Origin: Phycisphaerales bacterium UBA1845
GTDB lineage: Bacteria > Planctomycetota > Phycisphaerae > UBA1845
NCBI GenBank assembly: GCA_002338715.1
Contig: DDIR01000131.1
Coordinates: forward strand, 1 to 7,118
Length of the DNA stretch: 7,118 nucleotides
Direction: 5' to 3'
In this document: in pieces, positions 1 to 5,386 of the stretch
Layout: every line of letters begins with the position of its first letter
How positions within the stretch are numbered: position 1 is the stretch's first letter
Notes under the pieces: generated by a model
Told to the model about the DNA's origin: nothing
The model's input: only the letters and a program-made list of their open reading frames with translations
The model's database searches: none
Made by a program: the position numbers and the translations under genes

Positions 1-718
1 GCGCCGCAAGCGCGGGGGCGGCGGCGGTCGCGGCTTCTGCGTCGGTATATCGGGTGTGATGGGCGTCTGTAGTTGCCTCGTGGGCAGCAAGTGAAGGTGC
101 TGCGGCGGCGACGGCTTCGGCATCGGTATAACGCGTGTGATGCGCGGTCGCATCAGCAGCATGGGTGGCGATTGCAGTGTTCACTTGGCCAATGGTCACG
201 CCACCGCCACCGGGCGGACCAGCAGGTCCTTGAGGACCCTCTGGCCCTTCTGGCCCCTCTGGTCCTTCCGGACCTTCTGGACCTTCCGGACCTGTTTGAC
301 CATCAGAACCGGGCGGACCTTCAGGACCCTGTGGCCCCGGCAACCCGTTTGTGCCCGCTTCGCCTGGCTCCCCTTTCGGACCGGGAAGCGGAAACACCAG
401 AAAGTAGACGTCGGCGCTGCCGGATTCCAGAATGGTTTGCCGCGTTTTGTCCGTGACGAGGCGCACTTCACCTGAACCATTGTTGTCAATTAGCAGAAGC
501 TGACGCCCGTACCCGACATCAAGTGAGTCGAGTATGCGTTCGTCAAGGCCGAGTGTATCGCCATCCGAAAAGTCGTTGGTGTCAATTGGTTCGTCCTGCG
601 AGTCAACTTCCGGAAGCGACACGCTGTTGGGGACAATGGTCATGCACCCGATCGTCAGCAATGCAACGATCCAAGTTGATTGATGAATCAGCTGTTTGGA
701 TTGAGTGACTAATCGCAT
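1..718 (-). CDS. Collagen-like, repeat-containing surface lipoprotein (3' end beyond window)
   Basis: Reading the minus strand from ATG at 718 gives 239 codons without a stop, open at the left edge. Residues 1-24 form a lipoprotein signal peptide (hydrophobic core IVALLT, lipobox LTIGC, Cys25 as lipidation site). Residues 26-112 are an acidic, Asp/Ser-rich linker and a small region with [17 protein letters not shown] and a hydrophobic VYFLVF. Residues 113-169 are 19 unbroken Gly-X-Y triplets, including six GPE triplets in a row (143-160), then a GGGG hinge (170-173). From residue 186 two 27-residue repeats follow, each with the core [10 protein letters not shown]. Collagen-like triplets in bacteria form trimeric stalks, and similar His/Tyr/Asp-rich repeats are familiar from bacterial surface and fibre-like proteins. 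I infer a trimeric, outer-membrane-anchored stalk with a head or repeat domain further on. Function and ligand are unknown. No Shine-Dalgarno is seen before the ATG; an in-frame TTG at 736 is a less likely start. The -3 residue Thr makes the lipobox acceptable but not ideal. Confidence 0.85.
   Translation of the reverse strand, partial: MRLVTQSKQLIHQSTWIVALLTIGCMTIVPNSVSLPEVDSQDEPIDTNDFSDGDTLGLDERILDSLDVGYGRQLLLIDNNGSGEVRLVTDKTRQTILESGSADVYFLVFPLPGPKGEPGEAGTNGLPGPQGPEGPPGSDGQTGPEGPEGPEGPEGPEGPEGPQGPAGPPGGGGVTIGQVNTAIATHAADATAHHTRYTDAEAVAAAAPSLAAHEATTDAHHTRYTDAEAATAAAPALAA
2..163 (-). repeat. Two tandem 81-bp repeats encoding 27-residue [10 protein letters not shown] units
   Basis: Residues 186-212 and 213-239 align without gaps. 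Each starts with His, has [10 protein letters not shown] at unit positions 8-17, and ends in an Ala-rich segment with Pro at position 23 and a final L-A-A. In the ten-residue core the two copies differ at four codons (acg/acc, cgt/cga, gat/gac, gcc/gca), all synonymous. This indicates an old duplication kept by selection on the protein. The array reaches the left edge, so more units may follow outside. Confidence 0.9.
212..382 (-). repeat. Collagen-like Gly-X-Y triplet repeat (19 triplets)
   Basis: This codes for residues 113-169 of the lipoprotein, with Gly at every third position and no interruption. Positions 239-292 encode six consecutive GPE triplets. Gly and Glu codons vary (ggt, gga, ggg; gaa, gag), so the repeat is held at protein level and is not a simple DNA microsatellite. 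Nineteen triplets is short for a bacterial collagen-like stalk. Glu and Pro-rich triplets are typical of bacterial collagens, which lack hydroxyproline. Confidence 0.93.
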
Positions 719-784
719 GGTGCGTGGACTCGGCAAAACAAGAGTGGTGGCCCGATAAGATTTTCGGATAATTGCACGCCTGGG

Positions 785-814
785 TTGACTTTATGGGGCC
801 CGAATCAATTCAAT
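785..814 (+). promoter_or_regulatory. Possible sigma70-like promoter for the GGDEF gene
   Basis: TTGACT (785-790, five of six matches to TTGACA) is followed after 18 bp by TTCAAT (809-814, four of six matches to TATAAT). The -10 element falls in the left arm of the inverted repeat, so a protein bound there could block it. The inferred leader to the ATG at 998 would be long, about 180 bases. The organism's promoter consensus is unknown, so this is a weak call. Confidence 0.25.
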
Positions 815-839
815 GAAAACGCATGATCATTCATTGAAT
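808..839. repeat. Perfect 10-bp inverted repeat, 12-bp spacer
   Basis: The arms ATTCAATGAA (808-817) and TTCATTGAAT (830-839) are exact reverse complements; the spacer contains the palindrome TGATCA (824-829). A direct repeat GAATCAA (802-808 and 836-842) flanks the structure. The arms are AT-rich, there is no U-tract, and no gene ends here, so a protein binding site or a leader hairpin is more likely than a terminator. It lies between divergent genes and could serve either one. Confidence 0.6.
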
Positions 840-997
840 CAAACTACAGAATCTACCCACCGCCTTTCTTGGCCAACAGCAAGGATTCCTTTAACTCAGA
901 CCGAAGATGGCGTTGCAAACCGATCACTTGAAATGAACGCGCCTGGTCGCGCCGTAACGGTCCTGTTGGAAAAGCATCATGGGACCGCAGGAATCCG

Positions 998-2122
998 ATG
1001 ACTATAAGGGCCCACGCATTGCATGACCGTTTGGATATCGAGAATGAAATGACTGATCGCGATTCAACCAAGAACGCAGAGACCGACGCGCGAGGTGGAG
1101 CCAAAAACCCAAACGGCAAAACCGCAAACCCGCTATGTCCGCTGGACCCACGTGCCCAAATCGAGGCGTACATAAACGACGCCCACGACTACGCCCAGAT
1201 GCTCATCAACGCTTCGCTCGACATGATTATCTCCGTCGACATCACACTGCGAATCGTTGAATTCAATCCGGCGGCCGAGCGAACGTTCGGTTACACGCGC
1301 GACGAAGTCATCGGTAAACCGGTCGATCTGTTATACGCCAAGCCTGATGATGCGTGGCCGATTCGCATCGAGACATTTCGCAATGCCACCAACACTGAAG
1401 TCTATAACCGCCGCAAGAATGGAGAAGTCTTCATTTCTAGCCTGCGTTCGGTTCGACTCAGCAATCATGAAGGCGAAACAATCGGCGTGATGGGGATATC
1501 CCGAGAAATCACCGCCGAAAAGATCATCGAGCAGGAACTGCGCGAAAAATCTCTGGCGTTGGTTCATTTGAACAGTGAACTGGAAGCCGCCAATGAAAGG
1601 CTTCACTACCTGGCCACCACGGATGAACTGACCGGCCTGCCGAATCGACGGGCCATGATGGATCATCTGAATCGAAGCTGGGCACAGGCGAATCGCAGCG
1701 AATCGCCCGTTACCTGCGCCATCTTTGACGTTGACAAATTCAAGTCAATCAACGACAGCCACGGTCATGACGTGGGCGACGATGTGCTCCGAAAGGTTGC
1801 GGCGCGCATGAAGAACGTCACCCGTGCCAATGAGGTGATCGGCCGAATTGGGGGAGAAGAGTTTCTCCTCGTCTTGACAGGCGCAACCCCGAATGAGGCC
1901 CGGCAGGCAACTGAGCGAATCCGCACGTCGATTGCGAGCTCGTCCATCTTGTCGCATGACAAGAGTATCGATGTGACCATGTCTGCCGGCCTTGCCATTG
2001 TGAACCAAAAAATCGCTTCGATAGACGAAATGATCAAACTTGCAGATACCGCGCTTTACTCTGCGAAGGAAAACGGTCGCAACAGGCTTGAATGCGCGCC
2101 CACCGCATGCACACAGCCCTAG
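998..2122 (+). CDS. PAS-GGDEF diguanylate cyclase
   Basis: A predicted cytosolic enzyme that condenses two GTP into cyclic di-GMP under control of a sensory PAS domain. Residues 1-60 are polar and probably disordered. Residues 66-178 are a PAS domain with a PAC-like end (ASLDMIISVD, then FNPAAERTFGYTRDEVIGKP, closing with VMGISREITAEK). Residues 175-205 look like a short coiled-coil signalling helix. Residues 206-365 are a GGDEF domain: TDELTGLPNRR (208-218), metal-ligand Asp244 in FDVDKFKSIND, catalytic GGEEF at 285-289, and the closing ADTALYSAKENGRNR. The active site looks complete. The allosteric inhibitory RxxD site, which should lie five residues before GGEEF, reads RANE (276-279). No membrane segment or EAL domain is present. 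The PAS cofactor cannot be told. AGGA at 989-992, five bases before ATG 998, supports this start; the ATG at 1049 is an alternative that would keep all domains. Confidence 0.93.
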   Translation: MTIRAHALHDRLDIENEMTDRDSTKNAETDARGGAKNPNGKTANPLCPLDPRAQIEAYINDAHDYAQMLINASLDMIISVDITLRIVEFNPAAERTFGYTRDEVIGKPVDLLYAKPDDAWPIRIETFRNATNTEVYNRRKNGEVFISSLRSVRLSNHEGETIGVMGISREITAEKIIEQELREKSLALVHLNSELEAANERLHYLATTDELTGLPNRRAMMDHLNRSWAQANRSESPVTCAIFDVDKFKSINDSHGHDVGDDVLRKVAARMKNVTRANEVIGRIGGEEFLLVLTGATPNEARQATERIRTSIASSSILSHDKSIDVTMSAGLAIVNQKIASIDEMIKLADTALYSAKENGRNRLECAPTACTQP

Positions 2123-2136
2123 TCGCCTATAGGGCT
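2115..2136. terminator. Hairpin shared by two convergent gene ends
   Basis: AGCCCTA (2115-2121) and TAGGGCT (2130-2136) form a 7-bp stem with an 8-base loop. The plus-strand stop TAG is at 2120-2122 and the minus-strand stop TAG is 2137-2135, so each stop codon lies largely in an arm. On the plus strand the stem is followed only at some distance by a short T run (TCTTTT near 2153), and on the minus strand there is no T run. It is thus a candidate bidirectional terminator or 3'-end stabiliser, not a classic intrinsic terminator. Confidence 0.4.
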
Positions 2137-4000
2137 AGATACTTGGCTGGGTCTTTTCGGCGCTGTTCTCGTCGACGGTCGATTCCGGCTGCGATTGCGG
2201 TTTGGAATCACCCTCGGGGTCCTCGACCAGAGCGACAATTGTCTCGCCCGCCTCCGCCGCCACGGATCGGTCAGTAGTAAACAGCCGAATGCGTTTCGAC
2301 TCGGTGATCGCAAACAGCGGCACGAGCGACCCTCCATACCGTTGCAGGAATTCAGCAACGCCGAACTCCTCCGTCAACGGCGTGGCTTTGATCGTGAATC
2401 CGCGCTGAATACAGTCATTTAAGTGATCAAAGTCAGCCGACTCGTTAAAGAGCAGTCGGCCATGATGCCGCTTGTCGAATGAATGCGCTTTGGCATAGGC
2501 CTTTCGCGGTGCGAATTGATAGCTGTTCGCCTTGCCAAACACCTCGGCGTAGTGCTGCACGACGAGCAGGTTGATCGAATCGTTGGGCGTCAGCGCGAGC
2601 AGCTTTCCAAGTCCGCCAAGATCGAGTTCATCTTCGGCGCGTTCGGCCAGCGCGCTTCCATGAAAGGTTTGCAGACCAGCCATCCGCGCCGCGGAGATAT
2701 TCTCGTGGTTGCTGTCGACCAACTGCACGCGGAAGGATCGATCGGAAAGCAGCTTGGCCAACTGGCGGGCGAAGGGGTGGGCGCCGATGATCAAAAGCCC
2801 CTGCGGATCGGCATCGGCCACTCCAAGCCGCCTTGCAATATACGGGGCTGTCAAACCATAAACCGCAACAGTCCCGACGATCGCGGCAAACGTCGCGGGG
2901 ACCAGCACTTCGGCACCTTTGAAACCATGCTCCTCAAGCCGCAGCGCAAACACCGACGACACTGCCGCAGCGACGATCCCGCGCGGGGCCATCCATGCCA
3001 AGAGTGCGACTTCGTTTCGTTTGAGCTTCGATCCGATCGTTGACGCCAGTATCGACAGCGGGCGTCCGACGAAAATCAGGATCGCCACGAACGCAATCCC
3101 ACCGATGCCAAGCGACATCATATCTGCCGGCGCAAGTCGAGCGGCCAACACGATAAAAAGAACGGCGATCAGCAGAACTTGCAGGTTGGCTTTGAACGCG
3201 ACGATGTGTTGCACGTCGGCTTTTCGCTGATTGGAGAGCACGAAGCCCATGACCGTCACCGCGAGCAGTCCGGATTCATGCTGAAGCTGATTGGAGATCG
3301 CAAACGTCGCCAACACGAGCATCAGCGACACCGCGTTTTGCAGATAGTCGGGCACCCAGTAACGATTCAACACCAGCGTCAGCAGGACCGCCGAGACAAA
3401 CCCAAGCCCACCGCCATAAACGATCGTCTTCAGCGCCCCTCCCAGCACAACCGATGCAGCCCCATGAGCCGCCGACGCGACGATGACTTCGTAAATAAGC
3501 ACTGCCGCGACCGCACCGATGGGATCGATGACGATGCCTTCCCACTTGAGCAGCGGTCCGATCCGACCAGCCGGCCGCATCTGTCGTAGCAGCGGCGCGA
3601 TCACCGTCGGTCCGGTCACGATCAGGACTGCCCCCAGCAGCGAAGCCAATGGCCAACTGAGCCCCAACACATATCGACCAGCCAGCAAACTCACCAGCCA
3701 CGAGACGGCCCCACCGATCAAAATCAACCGCCAAAGATCACCGCCGACATTCTTAAGCTCAGCCACCCGAAGCGTCAGCCCGCCTTCGTAAAGAATCAGC
3801 GCGACGGCCATCGAGACCGCCGGCAAAAGCATCTCGCCAAAAAGCAAATCCGGATCAACCCACCCAAGCCAGGGCCCAACCCCGAACCCAACGGCCAACA
3901 GCAGCAGAATAGAAGGCAACCCCAACCGCCAAGCCACCCACTGCGCAAGCACGCCGGAAACAAGAATCAAAGTCAAACCAACAAGAACGGATGGATGCAA
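2135..4000 (-). CDS. CPA1-type Na+(K+)/H+ antiporter with C-terminal TrkA-N-like domain
   Basis: An inner-membrane antiporter predicted to exchange protons for Na+ or K+ in pH and salt homeostasis. Residues 1-390 are a dozen or so hydrophobic segments with CPA1 family marks: LILYEGGL (68-75), VTGPTVIAPLLR (128-139), and the ion-binding region KWEGIVIDPIGA (152-163), where acidic Glu154 and Asp159 sit in membrane. WMAPRGIVAAAVSS (336-349) is the conserved late helix. Residues 400-500 resemble a TrkA-N (RCK) Rossmann domain: strand LLIIG, helix, strand VQLVDS with Asp429, then LLALTPNDSINL. Residues 536-593 are a possible further small domain, and the tail from 596 is polar. The glycine motif reads GAHPFA (406-411) instead of GxGxxG. 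At 621 residues the length fits antiporters with a soluble regulatory tail. The start is TTG at 4000, backed by GGAG eight bases upstream; the next in-frame Met is residue 64. The gene is divergent from the desaturase gene. The transported cation cannot be read from sequence. Confidence 0.92.
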   Translation of the reverse strand: MHPSVLVGLTLILVSGVLAQWVAWRLGLPSILLLLAVGFGVGPWLGWVDPDLLFGEMLLPAVSMAVALILYEGGLTLRVAELKNVGGDLWRLILIGGAVSWLVSLLAGRYVLGLSWPLASLLGAVLIVTGPTVIAPLLRQMRPAGRIGPLLKWEGIVIDPIGAVAAVLIYEVIVASAAHGAASVVLGGALKTIVYGGGLGFVSAVLLTLVLNRYWVPDYLQNAVSLMLVLATFAISNQLQHESGLLAVTVMGFVLSNQRKADVQHIVAFKANLQVLLIAVLFIVLAARLAPADMMSLGIGGIAFVAILIFVGRPLSILASTIGSKLKRNEVALLAWMAPRGIVAAAVSSVFALRLEEHGFKGAEVLVPATFAAIVGTVAVYGLTAPYIARRLGVADADPQGLLIIGAHPFARQLAKLLSDRSFRVQLVDSNHENISAARMAGLQTFHGSALAERAEDELDLGGLGKLLALTPNDSINLLVVQHYAEVFGKANSYQFAPRKAYAKAHSFDKRHHGRLLFNESADFDHLNDCIQRGFTIKATPLTEEFGVAEFLQRYGGSLVPLFAITESKRIRLFTTDRSVAAEAGETIVALVEDPEGDSKPQSQPESTVDENSAEKTQPSI

Positions 4001-4008
4001 GGGAATGT

Positions 4009-4012
4009 CTCC
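4009..4012 (-). promoter_or_regulatory. Shine-Dalgarno site deciding the TTG start of the antiporter
   Basis: Read on the minus strand this is GGAG, eight bases before the TTG at 4000-3998. No in-frame ATG occurs until residue 64, which lies past the first membrane helices, so this site settles the TTG start. Confidence 0.7.
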
Positions 4013-4087
4013 AAACTGAACGATCGATGCAGCTCGATTACGTGGCAGAGGTTAGAGAATGAATCGCGGATCGTCGAGCAAATAGGG

Positions 4088-4113
4088 AAATCGCTCAAAT
4101 TGTTTCGCGATTT
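4088..4113. repeat. 7-bp inverted repeat followed by T run
   Basis: AAATCGC (4088-4094) and GCGATTT (4107-4113) are perfect complements around a 12-base loop; two G-U pairs (4086-4087 with 4114-4115) would extend it in RNA. The T run at 4111-4115 partly overlaps the right arm. It lies where no gene ends, so an operator or an attenuator in the desaturase leader is more plausible than a simple terminator. Confidence 0.4.
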
Positions 4114-4296
4114 TTGTATCCCCAAGCGATCTACGTGAACGTCAATGCGGGTAGCGATTGCACTATCGCGATTCGGCAAAATAGTTTTTCGGGAAACCTT
4201 GCAAGACCGCCCTGATCTCCCCCACAATGGGCTGCTGATTTGTGGCGGGCGTCGCGGGGCGGCGCAGGACATCACCCTTTTTCTGCTGGTCTTATC

Positions 4297-5163
4297 ATGT
4301 TGATCCTCTTTGGCGTGTTTGCTGTTGGAATCGTCACGTTTCACCTGCTTGAGCAGGTGGCGCCGATCCGCACCGAATACAAATCGGGTGTGACGCGGCG
4401 CGGGTATCTTGCCGACATCACGTCAACGATCATCAACGGGCCGGTGCTCTCGGCGCTGACCAAGATCGGCGCGGTCTATCTGGTGACGCGCATCCCCATG
4501 CAGACCAAGATCATGGGCGAGTGGTCGTGGGCCGCTCAGTTCGCGCTGTTCTTCATCGTCAACGACTTCGCCCGCTATTGGCTCCACCGCCTCTACCACG
4601 CCAACGATTTTCTCTGGCGAATCCACCGCGTGCACCACACCATCGTGCAGATGGACGCGATGAGCGTGTTCCGCACTCACATCCTCGAAGCCGTCATCAA
4701 GAACTGCGTCATTTTCCTGCCGTTTCAACTGCTCGGCGTCGATGAAACGGTCATCATCGTTTACTCATCGTGGGACATCCTCAAAGGTTTCTGGCATCAC
4801 GCCAACCTGCGGACGCACATCGGCAAGTTCAACCTGTTTTTCAACTCGGCTGAATTGCACTGGTGGCATCATTCCACGGAAGCGCGTGGACAGCAGTCGA
4901 ACTATGGCTCGATCCTTTCGATCTGGGACCGGTTGTTCCACACGTTCTATTGGCCCAAGGGCGAATGGCCCGGCGCGATCGGCGTGGATGGGCTCACAGA
5001 TTTTCCCGACGATTACCTCGGTCAGTTTTCATCGATCCGCTACGACGATGAGCACGCCCGCGAAGCATTCACCGCGAAATCGTCAGAAGCCACGGCCAAC
5101 CCTGCATCGGATACGACCCAACAAGCGCCTCCGATCGGACAAGACATCGCAGAACCCGCATGA
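4297..5163 (+). CDS. Sterol desaturase / fatty acid hydroxylase superfamily membrane oxygenase
   Basis: An integral membrane non-haem di-iron enzyme of a superfamily that hydroxylates or desaturates lipids, sterols or carotenoids using O2 and an electron donor. Counting from Met at 4297, the protein has 288 residues. A first membrane helix is at 2-20, further hydrophobic segments are near 50-65 and 80-92, and the histidine clusters are HRLYH (97-101), HRVHH (110-114), His128 in RTH, HH (167-168) and HWWHH (188-192), with the family-typical NYGSILSIWDRLFHTFYWP after the last. These supply the eight or more iron ligands expected, so it should be active. The last 30 or so residues are polar and low complexity. 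The substrate is unknown. The frame is open back to TTG 4240, but those 19 residues (Gly/Arg/His-rich) are unlike a family N-terminus and neither start has a good Shine-Dalgarno, so ATG 4297 is preferred. No electron-donor gene is adjacent. Confidence 0.9.
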   Translation: MLILFGVFAVGIVTFHLLEQVAPIRTEYKSGVTRRGYLADITSTIINGPVLSALTKIGAVYLVTRIPMQTKIMGEWSWAAQFALFFIVNDFARYWLHRLYHANDFLWRIHRVHHTIVQMDAMSVFRTHILEAVIKNCVIFLPFQLLGVDETVIIVYSSWDILKGFWHHANLRTHIGKFNLFFNSAELHWWHHSTEARGQQSNYGSILSIWDRLFHTFYWPKGEWPGAIGVDGLTDFPDDYLGQFSSIRYDDEHAREAFTAKSSEATANPASDTTQQAPPIGQDIAEPA

Positions 5164-5207
5164 CACCACTTCAAAGCGAAGTCTGTTCATACAATCGCCG
5201 CGCGAAC

Positions 5208-5228
5208 TTGTAGGAAAATTTCCTGCAA
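5208..5228. promoter_or_regulatory. Palindromic operator-like site
   Basis: The half-sites TTGTAGGAAA (5208-5217) and the complement of TTTCCTGCAA (5219-5228) are mirrored about A5218 with one mismatch in ten. The half-site TTGCAGGA recurs at 5350-5357, next to the candidate -10. Together these look like a regulator binding arrangement for the 5387 gene. No regulator is known, and TTGCAGGA also occurs at 2342-2349 inside the antiporter gene, presumably by chance. Confidence 0.35.
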
Positions 5229-5322
5229 ACTTGCCTTCCCTAACGATGCATACCGCCACAACTCGCCAAGCGTCTTAAGTTTCCAATTCTCATCGAAAAC
5301 AATCTGCCCTACGCGTTCACGG

Positions 5323-5350
5323 TTGACGTAGTCTTCTCTGGCGGTAGGTT
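5323..5350 (+). promoter_or_regulatory. Possible promoter for the lipoprotein/barrel gene pair
   Basis: TTGACG (5323-5328, five of six matches to TTGACA) is followed after 16 bp by TAGGTT (5345-5350, only three of six matches to TATAAT). The position, about 40 bases before the ATG at 5387, is right for a promoter, but the -10 match is poor. Confidence 0.25.
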
Positions 5351-5386
5351 TGCAGGATCATTCACTCTCTTGGGACGGATTGCACA

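Larger units (their letters stand above)
719..997. other. Intergenic region between divergent lipoprotein and GGDEF genes
   Basis: No convincing gene. It holds the upstream regions of both divergent genes, a 10-bp inverted repeat (808-839), a weak promoter-like pair (785-814), and the Shine-Dalgarno-like AGGA at 989-992. A 62-codon open frame (813-1001) lies here but has no ribosome binding site and codon use unlike the neighbouring genes, so it is not called. No promoter could be picked out for the minus-strand lipoprotein. Confidence 0.7.
4001..4296. other. Divergent intergenic region (antiporter/desaturase)
   Basis: No gene is supported. It holds the leaders of both divergent genes, a 7-bp inverted repeat (4088-4113), and seven copies of ATCGC or its complement GCGAT between 4063 and 4172. 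A weak promoter-like pair for the plus strand is TTGCAA (4199-4204) and CACAAT (4223-4228), 18 bp apart, four of six matches each. The open frame of the desaturase extends up to a TTG at 4240, but that extension is probably untranslated leader. Confidence 0.65.
5164..5386. other. Intergenic region upstream of propeller lipoprotein
   Basis: No gene is supported. It contains an imperfect 21-bp palindrome (5208-5228), a further copy of its half-site (5350-5357), and a candidate promoter (5323-5350). No hairpin with a T run follows the desaturase stop, so read-through into the next gene cannot be excluded. Confidence 0.6.

Noticed and set aside
239..382. Possible CRISPR-like or simple DNA repeat on the plus strand
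   Set aside because: The short periodicity is nine bases, matching Gly-X-Y codons in an open frame; there are no spacers.
73..475. Plus-strand open frames (73-456 and 137-475)
   Set aside because: They are antisense to the collagen-like gene; Leu/Pro/Arg-rich and Trp/Phe-rich patterns are the complement of Gly-X-Y codons.
196..489. Minus-strand open frame of 97 codons starting at 489
   Set aside because: It is a shifted frame of the collagen-like gene. The frame from ATG 718 carries the signal peptide and regular Gly-X-Y, so it is the real one.
853..1173. Minus-strand open frame of 106 codons
   Set aside because: It overlaps the start of the PAS-GGDEF gene in antisense, with no recognisable domain.
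2483..3043. Plus-strand open frame of 186 codons inside the antiporter gene
   Set aside because: Composition is Arg/His/Gln-rich without domain features; it is an antisense shadow of a clear transporter gene.
3973..4344. Minus-strand open frame of 123 codons covering the divergent intergenic region
   Set aside because: It overlaps the antiporter start in another frame and the oxygenase start in antisense, with no domain or ribosome binding site.
4742..5278. Plus-strand open frame of 178 codons
   Set aside because: It is a shifted frame of the di-iron oxygenase, Ser/Arg/Thr-rich, without domain features.
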